Positions 26,776-35,458 of a stretch of 64,000 bases of DNA are shown one piece after another. Source of the DNA: Amycolatopsis sp. FBCC-B4732. GTDB taxonomy: Bacteria; Actinomycetota; Actinomycetes; Mycobacteriales; Pseudonocardiaceae. A model generated the notes under the pieces. It saw only the letters and a list, made by a program, of their open reading frames with translations, had not been told where the DNA came from and made no database searches. How positions within the stretch are numbered: position 1 is the stretch's first letter; the number at the start of each line of letters is the position of its first letter. The stretch spans positions 3,434,001 through 3,498,000 of the forward strand of contig NZ_CP095376.1 in NCBI RefSeq assembly GCF_023008405.1. The letters run 5' to 3'. Position numbers and translations under genes: made by a program.

Positions 26776-26790
26776 AAAGGCCGTCGTTCG

Positions 26791-27144
26791 CTACGCCTCC
26801 GGCTGCTCCCGCGTCCGGTGCAGCAGCCAGTCGCGCTCGGTCCGGATCAGCGCGTACCGCACCGACGACGTCCGCCCGTGCAACGTGAACAAGATCCGCT
26901 TCTCCGTCCGGTCGTGCTCCTCCCACCACCCCGTGTCGGCGACCTTCTTCGTCTCGTCCTCGTACCCGAGGTGGTCGAGCGCGTGATCGGGGACGGCGAC
27001 CGCGAGCCGGTTGCCGCGGGTGTCCGGTGGCAGACCCCGAGGCACCGCCCACGACCGCAGCACGCCGTCTTCCTCCAGGCGGAGGTCGAAGTGGTGCCGC
27101 GGCCGCCAGTGCTCATGCAGCACGAAAGCCGGTCGCTCGCTCAC
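26791..27144 (-). CDS. LigD-type 3'-phosphoesterase domain protein
   Basis: 117 residues from GTG 27144. The line FVLHEHWRPRHHFDLRLEE, then VLRSWAVPRGLP, is the signature of the phosphoesterase (PE) domain of bacterial DNA ligase D. The domain processes 3' ends in non-homologous end joining. Here it stands alone, with no polymerase or ligase domain beside it, and shorter than LigD PE regions only at its ends. It is divergent from the fur-catalase pair. A role in end repair is known for the domain; for this gene it is inferred. Confidence 0.88.
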   Translation of the reverse strand: MSERPAFVLHEHWRPRHHFDLRLEEDGVLRSWAVPRGLPPDTRGNRLAVAVPDHALDHLGYEDETKKVADTGWWEEHDRTEKRILFTLHGRTSSVRYALIRTERDWLLHRTREQPEA

Positions 27145-27247
27145 CCCACCACGATGCCAGAAATCCCCGCTCCTACCCGTTTTCCATGGCCTCAAACAGA
27201 CCATCCGTGGACTTGACTCGTTCCGAAGAAGCGCGCACGGTGGGGGC

Positions 27248-27682
27248 ATGAGCGATGTGACCACCGCGCTGCGGGCCGCCGGTCTGCGGGTCACCCAGCC
27301 GCGACGGGCGGTGCTCGCGTGGCTGGCCGGTCATCCTCACTCCACAGTGGACGAAATCGGCACCGGAGTCCGCTCGGTGCTGGGTTCGGTTTCCACCCAA
27401 GGCGTCTACGACGTCCTGGGCGCGTGCACGGAAGCCGGCCTGATCCGGCGGATCGAGCTGCCCGGACACCCCGCCCGCTTCGAACGGCGGGCCGGGGACA
27501 ACCACCACCACGTCGTGTGCCGCTCGTGCGGGCTGACGGAAGACGTCGACTGCGTGGTCGGCGAAGCACCGTGCCTGGCCCCGGACGACGCGCACGACTT
27601 CTTGATCGACGAAGCGGAAGTGGTGTTCTGGGGCGTCTGCCCCGGCTGCCGCGCCACTCCGCGGAAAGAGACACCGCGATGA
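27248..27682 (+). CDS. Fur-family metal/peroxide regulator
   Basis: 144 residues from ATG 27248; there is no strong ribosome site. The winged helix is [26 protein letters not shown], and [17 protein letters not shown] with a final CPGC gives the metal-ligand and structural zinc cysteines. The catalase follows with an ATGA overlap, the arrangement of peroxide-sensing FurA/CatR regulators, so it probably represses itself and the catalase until peroxide oxidises it. Confidence 0.93.
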   Translation: MSDVTTALRAAGLRVTQPRRAVLAWLAGHPHSTVDEIGTGVRSVLGSVSTQGVYDVLGACTEAGLIRRIELPGHPARFERRAGDNHHHVVCRSCGLTEDVDCVVGEAPCLAPDDAHDFLIDEAEVVFWGVCPGCRATPRKETPR

Positions 27683-29202
27683 CGCAGTCCCCTCCCGAAC
27701 CGACCACCACCGACGCCGGGATCCCGGTCGAGAGCGACGAACACTCGCTCACGGTCGGCCCGGACGGTCCGATCCTGCTGCAGGACAGCTACCTCATCGA
27801 GCAGATGGCGCAGTTCAACCGCGAACGCGTCCCGGAGCGCCAGCCGCACGCGAAGGGCAGCGGCGCGTTCGGGCGGTTCGAGGTGACCGGCGACGTCAGC
27901 GCGTACACCAAGGCCGCGGTGTTCCAGCCGGGGACGAAGACCGACCTGCTGATCCGCTTCTCCACCGTCGCCGGCGAGCGGGGCAGCCCCGACACCTGGC
28001 GCGATCCGCGCGGCTTCGCGGTGAAGTTCTACACCAGCGAAGGCAACTACGACATGGTCGGGAACAACACCCCGGTCTTCTTCATCCGGGACCCGTTGAA
28101 GTTCCAGCACTTCATCCGCTCGCAGAAGCGCCGCGCGGACAACAACCTGCGCGACCACGACATGCAGTGGGACTTCTGGACGCTGTCGCCGGAGTCGGCG
28201 CACCAGGTGACGTGGCTGATGGGCGACCGCGGCATCCCGCGGACCTGGCGGCACATGAACGGCTACAGCTCCCACACCTACATGTGGGTCAACGCCGCGG
28301 GTGAACGCTTCTGGGTGAAGTACCACTTCAAGACCGACCAGGGCGTGGAGTGCTTCACCCAGGACGAAGCCGACCAGATGGCCTCGGCCGACACCGACTA
28401 CCACACGCGCGACCTGTACGAGGCGATCGAGCGCGGCGACCACCCGAGCTGGACGCTGAAGGTGCAGGTCATGCCGTTCGACGACGCCAAGACCTACCGG
28501 TTCAACCCGTTCGACCTCACGAAGGTGTGGCCGCACGGCGACTACCCGCTGATCGATGTCGGCCGGATGACGCTCGACCGCAACCCGACCGACCACCACA
28601 CCGAGATCGAGCAGGCCGCGTTCGAGCCGAGCAACCTGGTGCCCGGCATCGGCGCCAGCCCGGACAAGATGCTGCTCGGCCGCCTGTTCTCCTACCCGGA
28701 CGCACACCGCTACCGGATCGGCGCGAACTACCGGCAGCTGCCCGTCAACGCGCCCGTCGCGCCCGTCCACAGCTACAGCAAGGACGGGGCGATGCGGTAC
28801 ACGAAGGTGTCCGACCCGGTGTACGCGCCGAACTCCAAGGGCGGCCCGCACGCCGACGTCGCCCGCTACGGCACTCCGGCGGGCTGGCACACCGACGGCG
28901 ACATGGTCCGCACCGCCTACGCGCTGCGCGAGGACGACGACGACTTCGGCCAGGCCGGCACGATGGTCCGCGAAGTCCTCGACGACGAGCAGCGCGCGCG
29001 GCTGGTCGACAACATCGTCGGGCACCTGCTCAACGGCGTGGGCGAGCCGGTGCTGACGCGCGCCTTCGACTACTGGCGCAACGTCGACAAGGATCTCGGC
29101 GACCGGATCGAGTCCGGTGTGCGCGCCAAGCAGGACGAGAAGGACCCGAAGGCCGCCGACCAGGGCAACCCGGCGCGCTCGAGCATGCAGCGCAAGGCTT
29201 AG
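27679..29202 (+). CDS. katA: Monofunctional heme catalase
   Basis: 507 residues. ATG 27679 overlaps the Fur stop. Active-site His 57 lies in [12 protein letters not shown] and Asn 130 in [11 protein letters not shown]; the proximal Tyr is in [14 protein letters not shown] (about residue 340). The length and lack of a flavodoxin-like extension fit small-subunit clade-3 catalases. It detoxifies hydrogen peroxide in the cytoplasm. The gene is coupled to its likely Fur-type regulator. The symbol is a generic choice for this clade. Confidence 0.96.
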   Translation: MTQSPPEPTTTDAGIPVESDEHSLTVGPDGPILLQDSYLIEQMAQFNRERVPERQPHAKGSGAFGRFEVTGDVSAYTKAAVFQPGTKTDLLIRFSTVAGERGSPDTWRDPRGFAVKFYTSEGNYDMVGNNTPVFFIRDPLKFQHFIRSQKRRADNNLRDHDMQWDFWTLSPESAHQVTWLMGDRGIPRTWRHMNGYSSHTYMWVNAAGERFWVKYHFKTDQGVECFTQDEADQMASADTDYHTRDLYEAIERGDHPSWTLKVQVMPFDDAKTYRFNPFDLTKVWPHGDYPLIDVGRMTLDRNPTDHHTEIEQAAFEPSNLVPGIGASPDKMLLGRLFSYPDAHRYRIGANYRQLPVNAPVAPVHSYSKDGAMRYTKVSDPVYAPNSKGGPHADVARYGTPAGWHTDGDMVRTAYALREDDDDFGQAGTMVREVLDDEQRARLVDNIVGHLLNGVGEPVLTRAFDYWRNVDKDLGDRIESGVRAKQDEKDPKAADQGNPARSSMQRKA

Positions 29203-29275
29203 CCCTCCCCGGAGCCGGCGGCGGCGCACGGGCTAGGTTGGACCTCCGCGCGGGGGAACAGCCAAGGAGGCCCGA

Positions 29276-30244
29276 GTGAACGTCGCCGGCGGGGTGCTGC
29301 CGGTCGCGGCCGCGGTGGCGCTCCTCGTGTTCGCGGTGCGGCTGGCGCGCGAGCCGCGGCGGCTCGGCAACGCCGTCTGGCTCGGCGTCGCGCTGCTGCT
29401 GACCGCGCTGTGGCTGCTGCGGGAAACCCCGGTGCTGGTGGCGGTGGCCGGCGCCGCGGTGGTGCTCGGCGCGCTGGTGCTGCCGGTCGCGCTGGTCGTC
29501 AACGGCATCCAGATGTGGCGGCGGGAAGGGCGCAGCACCGGGAACCTCCTGTCGCTCGGCCTCGGTGTCGGCCTCCTCGCGCTGGAAGCGCTGTTCTTCG
29601 TCCCGCTGGGGCGGTGGGGCTCGGCACTGGTGGGCATCGCGGCCGCGCTCGCCTGCTACTTCGGGTTCCTGTTCCTGTCGCTGCTGGTGTATTCCGCGGT
29701 GTACAGCCGGATCGGACGGCGGGGCGGCATCGACGCGATCATCGTGCTCGGCTGCGGCCTGGCCGGGAATCGGGTGCCGCCGCTGCTGGCCGGGCGGCTC
29801 GATCGCGCGCTCCGGCTCGCCGCGCGGGAACCGGAGCCGCCACTGCTGGTGGTCTCGGGCGGGTGCGGCCCCGGCGAGACGGTCACCGAGGCCGAAGCGA
29901 TGCACGCCTACCTGCGGGAGCGCGGGATCCCGGCCGAGCGGATCCGCCGCGAGGACCGGGCCACCACGACCGAGGAGAACCTGCGCTTCTCGGCGGAGCT
30001 GCTGCCGCGCGACGCCCACCGGGTGGTGGCGGTGACGAGCAGCTACCACGTGTTCCGGGCCGCGGTGGAGTGCCGCCGGCTGCACCTGCCGTTCCACGCG
30101 ACCGGGTCGCCGACCGCGCGGTACTTCCTGCCGAGCGCGCTGCTGCGCGAGTTCGCGGCGCTGATCCTCCACTACCGCCGGACGACGATCGCGGCGTGCG
30201 CGGCGATCGCCGGCACCGGCTTGGTGCTGGCGTTCACGGCCTAG
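29276..30244 (+). CDS. YdcF/ElyC-type DUF218 membrane protein
   Basis: 322 residues from GTG 29276, with AAGGAGG upstream. Four to five N-terminal hydrophobic helices (1-140) precede a cytoplasmic or external DUF218 domain: DAIIVLGCGLAGNRVPPLLAGRLDRA, LLVVSGGCGPGE, EDRATTTEENLRFS and VAVTSSYHVFRA. Relatives (SanA, ElyC, YdcF) are linked to envelope and peptidoglycan precursor homeostasis; the reaction is not established. The TAG stop coincides with the insertion point of an IS630-like remnant. Confidence 0.88.
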   Translation: MNVAGGVLPVAAAVALLVFAVRLAREPRRLGNAVWLGVALLLTALWLLRETPVLVAVAGAAVVLGALVLPVALVVNGIQMWRREGRSTGNLLSLGLGVGLLALEALFFVPLGRWGSALVGIAAALACYFGFLFLSLLVYSAVYSRIGRRGGIDAIIVLGCGLAGNRVPPLLAGRLDRALRLAAREPEPPLLVVSGGCGPGETVTEAEAMHAYLRERGIPAERIRREDRATTTEENLRFSAELLPRDAHRVVAVTSSYHVFRAAVECRRLHLPFHATGSPTARYFLPSALLREFAALILHYRRTTIAACAAIAGTGLVLAFTA

Positions 30245-30541
30245 TGTCCTGAGTCGTCAATTCGTTGGCAGTATGCGGCGAGAGTGTCGAGGATCTGGTC
30301 GGCGGTCTTGGTCCGGACGAAGGGCTTGGGGTCCTTGTTCCAGGCGCCGATCCAGCCTCGACATCGGTTTCGAGTTCGGTGAGCCAGGAGGCACTGGTGT
30401 TGGCGTCGATGGTCGTGAGGAATTTCAGGAACTCCTGATGCCGGTGCCGTCGGTGGTGCCGGGCGATCACCGACCCGGTGGCCGGTTCAGGGCGGCGAAC
30501 AGGGTGGTGGTGCCATGGCGCACGTAGTCGTGGGTCGGCAT
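30241..30541 (-). pseudogene. IS630-like transposase remnant
   Basis: From ATG 30541 the frame reads MPTHDYVRHGTTTLFAALN and then hits a stop after a frameshift near 30475. Another frame continues RHQEFLKFLTTIDAN, and the last part is WIGAWNKDPKPFVRTKTADQ, then ILDTLAAYC, the C-terminal end of IS630 transposases. The catalytic middle is deleted. The stop codon falls in the terminal repeat. Confidence 0.8.
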
Positions 30542-30587
30542 CACGGCACTTTAGACACTGACCACGAGATTAAGACTCAGGACACTA
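30242..30587. mobile_element. Internally deleted IS630-like element
   Basis: Perfect inverted ends ctagtgtcctgagtc (30241-30255 and complement 30574-30588) enclose about 342 bp, with TA at both borders as expected for IS630-family TA target duplication. The interior contains only the start and end of a transposase. Full elements are about 1.1 kb. It is inserted exactly in the stop codon TAG of the preceding gene without changing the stop. Confidence 0.8.
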
Positions 30588-30693
30588 GACGTACCTGGCC
30601 ATCCGCTCCTTCCTCCGCCGCGGCCGGTTCGCCGCCCGGCCTTCGACCGCGCTTCCGCGTCACCCCGTCCGTGCGCTAGGTTCATCCGCAGAT

Positions 30694-30714
30694 CTGGTTT
30701 GCCAAATAAACCAG
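30694..30714. promoter_or_regulatory. Inverted repeat ctggttt-N7-aaaccag, candidate operator
   Basis: 7-bp perfect arms with a 7-nt centre. gatctgg is repeated directly on both sides (30691 and 30720). It lies 23 bp before the start of the membrane-protein/winged-helix operon, a natural site for autoregulation by the small regulator at 31567. Confidence 0.55.
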
Positions 30715-30736
30715 TTACGGATCTGGGGAGCTCACC

Positions 30737-31570
30737 ATGACCGACCTGCCGCCCGCCGCGCTGCTCGACGAGATGACGCGGCTGCGCGCACGGGCCCGGG
30801 CGGACCGGCACGCCTACGTCCCGCCACTGCTGCTGTTCGGCGTGCTCGTGCTGCTGGCGCCGCTGTGGGCCGAGGGCGGGCCGCCGCGGTTCGGGCTCGC
30901 CGGGGTCTGGTTCGGGACGCCGTTGCAGCTGTACTGGCTGGCCGTGGTCGTCGGCGGGTTCCTCGCCACGGCCGCCTGGTACCTCTACCGCGGCCACCGC
31001 AGCGGGGTGCGGACGCCGATCCGCGGCTACCTCGCGATCGGGCTGGTCGGCGTCCTCGGCGTCTCGCTCGGGCTGCCGGTGGTGGAGTCCTTCGCCTACC
31101 GCGTCGCGCGGTCGCCGTACGCGCAGCCGTCGTTCACCGTCCCGGTGGCGGCCGTCGCCCTGCTGGCCGGCGCCGGGATCCTGGGGCTGCGGACGCGGCT
31201 CGACGGCCGGGGCGCGCGCGGTGCGGCCACGGCCGCCGCGATGGTCTGCGGCTTCGTCGTGCTGGCGATGCTCGACCTCGCGCTCGCGCCCGCCCGGCCG
31301 TACGCGCCGCTCCTCACGATCGCGCTCGGCCTGCTGGGGCTGGCGTGGCTGGAGCGCAGCCGGGTGCTCGGCGTCGTCAGCGGGCTCTTCGCGGCGTCAG
31401 CGCTGCTGGTGAACCTCTACAACGTGCAGCACGTCTTCTTCCACCTCGGCCTTTTCGCGCGCTACGAAGGGGAAGCGACGATGGCGTTCACGAACACGCT
31501 GCCCCCGGGGCTGGTGCTGCTCGCGGGCGGCGCCTTCGCGGCCTGGCACGAGCGGCGGCCGCGCGCATGA
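30737..31570 (+). CDS. Polytopic membrane protein of unknown function
   Basis: 277 residues from ATG 30737, with GGGGAG upstream. A short charged N-terminus (TRLRARARADRHAY) is followed by about eight hydrophobic helices. No catalytic motif or named family is recognised. It is coupled (ATGA) to a small winged-helix regulator, a common actinobacterial pairing in which the regulator controls the membrane protein. Function is open. Confidence 0.85.
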   Translation: MTDLPPAALLDEMTRLRARARADRHAYVPPLLLFGVLVLLAPLWAEGGPPRFGLAGVWFGTPLQLYWLAVVVGGFLATAAWYLYRGHRSGVRTPIRGYLAIGLVGVLGVSLGLPVVESFAYRVARSPYAQPSFTVPVAAVALLAGAGILGLRTRLDGRGARGAATAAAMVCGFVVLAMLDLALAPARPYAPLLTIALGLLGLAWLERSRVLGVVSGLFAASALLVNLYNVQHVFFHLGLFARYEGEATMAFTNTLPPGLVLLAGGAFAAWHERRPRA

Positions 31571-31899
31571 GCGAGCACCCCGCGGCCGGCCTGGACGAAA
31601 CGGTCCACCAGCGGCACCGCCTCGGCATCCTCACCATCGCCGCCGAGGCCGGGAAGGTGGACTTCGGGTACCTGCGCCGGACGCTGGACATGACGGCCGG
31701 GAACCTGTCCCGGCACGTCACGATCCTCGAGGAGGCCGGGCTGATCGACGTCGAGAAGGGGTACGAGGGCAAGCGGCCCCGCACGTGGATCACGATCAGC
31801 CCGGCGGGCCGCAAGGCACTCGCCGCGGAGGTGGCCGCGCTGCGGGCCCTCGTGTCGGCGGTCGAGCGCGCGGTCCCGGCGCGGCCGCGCACGACCTGA
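31567..31899 (+). CDS. Small winged-helix (ArsR/PadR-like) transcriptional regulator
   Basis: 110 residues. ATG 31567 overlaps the membrane-protein stop. The DNA-binding segment GKVDFGYLRRTLDMTAGNLSRHVTILEEAGLIDVEK, then WITISPAGRKAL, is the classic single-domain winged helix that clears one effector-free repressor per operon. No metal-binding cysteines are present. It probably autoregulates through the inverted repeat at 30694. Confidence 0.9.
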   Translation: MSEHPAAGLDETVHQRHRLGILTIAAEAGKVDFGYLRRTLDMTAGNLSRHVTILEEAGLIDVEKGYEGKRPRTWITISPAGRKALAAEVAALRALVSAVERAVPARPRTT

Positions 31900-31907
31900 T
31901 CCAGGCG

Positions 31908-32798
31908 TCAGCCGGGTGCTTGGACCTCGGTCGCGGACCTCGCCCGGCCGGCCGCCCACGACGCCAGCAGGACCAGGCCGTCCGCGGTCGCCGTGCCGGC
32001 CGGCGCGGTGTAGACGTTCAGGAGCAGGCCTGGTTCGGCGGGCAGCTCCATCGACTCGACGTCCAGGTCGAGCCGGCCCACCACCGGGTGGTGGATGCGC
32101 TTGCGGCCGGACCGGTGGAGCCGGACGTCCTGAGCCGCCCACCCCCGCCGGAACGGTTCACTGCGTGCCGAGAGTTCCTCGACCAGGGCGAGCAGCCTCT
32201 CGTCGTGCGGATCGCGGCCGGCTTCCATGCGCAGCTTCGCGGCCACATCGCGGGCGATCCGGTCGTAGTCGACGAAGAACGTTCTCGCCGCTTCGGGATC
32301 CAGGTACACGAACCGCGCGGTGTTCGCCGGCCGTCGCGGATCGGCCAGCACCGGTGAATACAGCGCGCGGGCCAGGTCATTCACGGCCAGCACATCGTAA
32401 CGGCCGTTGCAAATCCACGCGGGCGCCTCGGTGATGGCGTCGAGCACCCGCTGAAGCGCCGGACGCACCGTCGCGGCGGGTCGCCGGCGGCGCGGACCGC
32501 CGGGCGCCCCGGACTGCCGCGCGAGGTGGAACAGGTGATCGCGCTCGGCCTCGTCGAGGTGCAGGGCGGCGGCCAGCGCGTCGAGCACCCCGTCGGAGGC
32601 GCCGGCGAGGCCGCCGCGCTCCAGCCGCACGTAGTAGTCGACCGACACCCCCGCCAGGAGAGCCACCTCTTCGCGACGCAGGCCTTTGACCCGGCGGTTG
32701 CCGCCGTAGGCGGGCAGTCCGGCCCGTTCGGGCGCGATCCGCGCGCGCCGCGAGCTCAGGAACTCCTTGATCTCGGTGCGCAGATCGATCTTGGCCAC
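31908..32798 (-). CDS. XRE-family regulator with MmyB-like ligand-binding domain
   Basis: 296 residues. The helix-turn-helix (about 15-75) has GLRREEVALLAGVSVDYYVRLERG, the family signature; the C-terminal part contains WICNGRYDVLAVNDLARALY and a PAS-like MmyB domain thought to bind fatty acids. The neighbouring SDR (59 bp upstream, same strand) matches the well-known pairing of MmyB-type regulators with short-chain dehydrogenases. It probably controls that SDR. The ligand is not known. Confidence 0.93.
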   Translation of the reverse strand: MAKIDLRTEIKEFLSSRRARIAPERAGLPAYGGNRRVKGLRREEVALLAGVSVDYYVRLERGGLAGASDGVLDALAAALHLDEAERDHLFHLARQSGAPGGPRRRRPAATVRPALQRVLDAITEAPAWICNGRYDVLAVNDLARALYSPVLADPRRPANTARFVYLDPEAARTFFVDYDRIARDVAAKLRMEAGRDPHDERLLALVEELSARSEPFRRGWAAQDVRLHRSGRKRIHHPVVGRLDLDVESMELPAEPGLLLNVYTAPAGTATADGLVLLASWAAGRARSATEVQAPG

Positions 32799-32857
32799 TC
32801 CCCCACCCTAGGCGCTGTCCGCGGGCGGAGGGAGGTACTGCGGGTACCCCGCGACGG

Positions 32858-33661
32858 CTAGGTACCGGTCGCGGTCGTGGCGATGCCGCCGTCGCTCGGG
32901 ATGACGGTGCCCGTCAGGTAGGACCCGGCCCGGCTGGCGAGGAACACCGCGATTCCCGCCATGTCGTCGTCGCGGCCGAGCCGGCGCAGCGGGGCCTTCG
33001 CCGTGATCGTGTCGCCGACGGCGTCGAGCGTGGCCGCCATCATGTGCGACGGGAACGGTCCCGGGGCCACCGCGTTCACCGTGACGTGCTGGGGGCCCAG
33101 TTCCCTGGCCAGCACCCTGGTGAGCTGGTGGAGCGCCGCTTTGCTGGCGGCGTAGGAGTAGTTGGGCGACTCGGCGACGTGGATGGCGGCGATGCTGCCG
33201 ATGTTGATGACCCGCGCGGGATCATCGGCCGTGCCCGCCCGGCGAAGTGCGGGGAGCAGCGCCTGCACCAGCCAGAACGGCGACTTGAGGTTGAGGTCGA
33301 GCACCGTGTCCCACGCCTCGTCCGGGAACGTCGCCAGCGGCTCGCGCCACATCGCTCCCGCGTTGTTGACGAGGATGTCCAGGCGGTCCGAGCCGGCCTG
33401 GACGAGATCGGCGAGGCGCCGGCACTCGCCGTGCTCGGACAGGTCGGCGGGGATCGCTCGGACATCGCCGAATCCGGACAGCCGACGCTGTGCCTCCGCG
33501 CACGTGTCCGCGTTGCGCGAGCTGATGACGACGCGGGCGCCGGCCTGCAGGAGGCCGCGCGCGATCATCATCCCGATCCCTTTGGTGCCGCCGGTGACGA
33601 GTGCGTACTTCCCGCTCAGGTCGAAAAGGCCTGAGTGGGTGGTGAACTGGTGGTCCGCCAT
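32858..33661 (-). CDS. Short-chain dehydrogenase/reductase
   Basis: 267 residues. The NAD(P)-binding motif is LVTGGTKGIG, the NNAG motif is present, and the catalytic Ser and YAASK (about residue 165) are in line. The C-terminus is the classical substrate loop region. The gene lies just upstream of the MmyB-type regulator. The substrate is unknown, with lipid or polyketide carbonyls inferred from the regulator family. Confidence 0.94.
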   Translation of the reverse strand: MADHQFTTHSGLFDLSGKYALVTGGTKGIGMMIARGLLQAGARVVISSRNADTCAEAQRRLSGFGDVRAIPADLSEHGECRRLADLVQAGSDRLDILVNNAGAMWREPLATFPDEAWDTVLDLNLKSPFWLVQALLPALRRAGTADDPARVINIGSIAAIHVAESPNYSYAASKAALHQLTRVLARELGPQHVTVNAVAPGPFPSHMMAATLDAVGDTITAKAPLRRLGRDDDMAGIAVFLASRAGSYLTGTVIPSDGGIATTATGT

Positions 33662-33773
33662 GGTTGTCCGTTCCTCCTGCCGTGGAAGCCGTGAGCCGGC
33701 TCAACCCAGGTTCACAGGCGTCCCGGACGGCCGGGAGACCCTGGTGGGACAGGGACCGGGAGGTCCCCTCTCG

Positions 33774-34994
33774 CTAAGCTCCCCGCAGCACCGAAACGGC
33801 GTGGGCGACCCCGTCCTCGGCGCGGAGCCGGGCGCCGACGTACTGCGCGCCGCGGCGGAAGAGCGGGTTTCCGGTGAGCTCCCGCAGCCGGGCGGTCAGG
33901 ACTTCGGCGTCGAGTGCCTTGAGCGGCAACGGTTTCGGCCCGGCGCTGAGCCGCGAGACGCGGTCACCCCAGTAGGGCTGGTCGGAGAAGACCGGGCACA
34001 CGAGCGACGGCACCCCGGCCCTCAGCGCCGCGGCGGTGGTCCCGGCGCCGCCGTGGTGGACGACGGCCGCGGTGCGCGGGAACAGCCACCCGTGCGGGAC
34101 GTCGGCGACGGCCAGCAGATCGTCGTCGTCGAAGTCGCCTTCGGTGGCGAGGAGGCCACGCAACCCCGCACGGCGCAAGGACGTCCGGACGGTCTCGAAG
34201 GTCTGTTCGGCTTCGGCCGGGCGCATGCTCCCGAACCCGACGTACACCGGCGGCGGGCCGGCGGCGAGGAAGTCGCGCAGCCGCGGGCCGGGGCGCCACG
34301 GACCGGCGTCGAGAAGCCAGTACCCGGTGACGTGGACGTGCGCGGGCCAGTCCGGCGGCCGCGGCACGACGGCGCCGGAGAACCCGCACAGCACCGGCGC
34401 CCGCCGCCGCGGCCCCCGCACTCCCGCCGCGGGCAGGCCGAGAGTTTCCCGGCGCCAGTGGTCGATTTCGGGACGCAGGAGCTGCCAGGCCAGTGCGTCG
34501 ACCGCGGGGAAGCTCAGCTGACGGCCCCAGGGTCCGAGGCGTCCGGCCGCGGGGAGCAGCGGGTGCGCGAAGGCCCGGGTCGGCACGCTGGGCTGGTAGT
34601 GCAGTTCGGCGTTCGGGACGCCGAGGTGGGCGGCCAGGTGCGTACCGAGGAAGCCGAGGGTGGGCGCGAGGATCAGGTCCGCCCCGGCGGCGCCGGTGTG
34701 GGTGTCGGCGAGCAGCCGGGGCAGGATCGGCCGGAGCACTTTCCGCAACCCGCTCACGAACTTGTGCGGGCGCCCGGCGGTCCAGGCCCGACCGGCGGCC
34801 GAGCCGAGGACTTCACCCGGATCGGCGGAGAGCGGGGCGAAGGCAAGCCCGCGTGCTTCGATCAGCCCCCGAAATCCCGGCGCGGCGAGCACCCGGACCC
34901 GGTCCCCCGCGGCGGCGAGCCCCTGACCGAGCGCAACACACGGCTGGACATCCCCACGCGAGCCGGGCGCGACGATCACGACCAGGCGGCTCAA
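33774..34994 (-). CDS. GT1-type glycosyltransferase (UGT/EryCIII-like)
   Basis: 406 residues from TTG 34994, with GGAG 7 nt upstream. The frame stays open through the minisatellite to 35423 but that part is repeat, not protein. The N-terminus SRLVVIVAPGSRGDVQP, then VALGQGL, is the acceptor domain start, and the C-terminal donor-binding motif is AVVHHGGAGTTAAALRAGVPSLVCPVFSDQPYWGDR. It transfers a sugar from a nucleotide donor to a lipid, sterol or natural product. It lies next to an SDR/esterase/FAAL/PKS locus and may glycosylate its product (inference). Confidence 0.9.
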   Translation of the reverse strand: MSRLVVIVAPGSRGDVQPCVALGQGLAAAGDRVRVLAAPGFRGLIEARGLAFAPLSADPGEVLGSAAGRAWTAGRPHKFVSGLRKVLRPILPRLLADTHTGAAGADLILAPTLGFLGTHLAAHLGVPNAELHYQPSVPTRAFAHPLLPAAGRLGPWGRQLSFPAVDALAWQLLRPEIDHWRRETLGLPAAGVRGPRRRAPVLCGFSGAVVPRPPDWPAHVHVTGYWLLDAGPWRPGPRLRDFLAAGPPPVYVGFGSMRPAEAEQTFETVRTSLRRAGLRGLLATEGDFDDDDLLAVADVPHGWLFPRTAAVVHHGGAGTTAAALRAGVPSLVCPVFSDQPYWGDRVSRLSAGPKPLPLKALDAEVLTARLRELTGNPLFRRGAQYVGARLRAEDGVAHAVSVLRGA

Positions 34995-35103
34995 CGGCCG
35001 ACTCCGACGATGCGGTCCCCGACCACCGCGGACCGGGGTGGTGAGTCGCGGCACCCCGCTGCGGTTGGCCGGCGCACGCCCTGCCTCACCATCCGGCCGC
35101 GAC

Positions 35104-35458
35104 AGCCCGGCCGGCAGTCCGGCGCCACTGCCCCGCCGCCGCAGGCGATCATCGCTTGGCCACCGCAGCCCGACCACCAGCCCGGCGCCACCACCCCGCC
35201 ACCGCACGCGCTCATCGCTTGGCCGCCACAGCCCGGCCACCGGTCCCGCATCACCGCCCCGCCGCCGCGGGTCGTCGCCTGGCCACCACAGCCCGGCCAC
35301 CAGTCCCACGCCACCACCCCGCCGCCACAGACGCTCATCGCCTCGCCCCCGCGGCCCGGCCACCGATACCACGCCACCGCCCCGCCGCCGCGGGTCGTCG
35401 CTTGGCCACTCCAGTCCGGCCACCAGCCCAGCGCCACCAACGCACCGCCGCGGGTCAT
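35104..35458. repeat. Minisatellite of alternating 63- and 60-bp units
   Basis: The motif cgc(t/c)tggcc or its variant recurs at 35153, 35216, 35276, 35339, 35399 and 35459, spacings 63, 60, 63, 60, 60. Units alternate between endings in gcgctc-type and gggtcgtc-type sequence, making a 123-bp higher-order repeat. The array merges at its right end with the last codons and stop (aagcgatga on the minus strand) of the SDR gene. Positions 34995-35103 hold no gene; the stretch is stop-free in several frames only because of the repeats. Confidence 0.85.

Noticed and set aside
33774..35423. Longer glycosyltransferase with about 140 extra N-terminal residues
   Set aside because: The added part is repeat-derived (Arg/Gly/Trp-rich) and covers the minisatellite; the family start and a ribosome site are at 34994.
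34995..35458. CRISPR array
   Set aside because: Repeats are adjacent, without unique spacers, and no cas genes are present.
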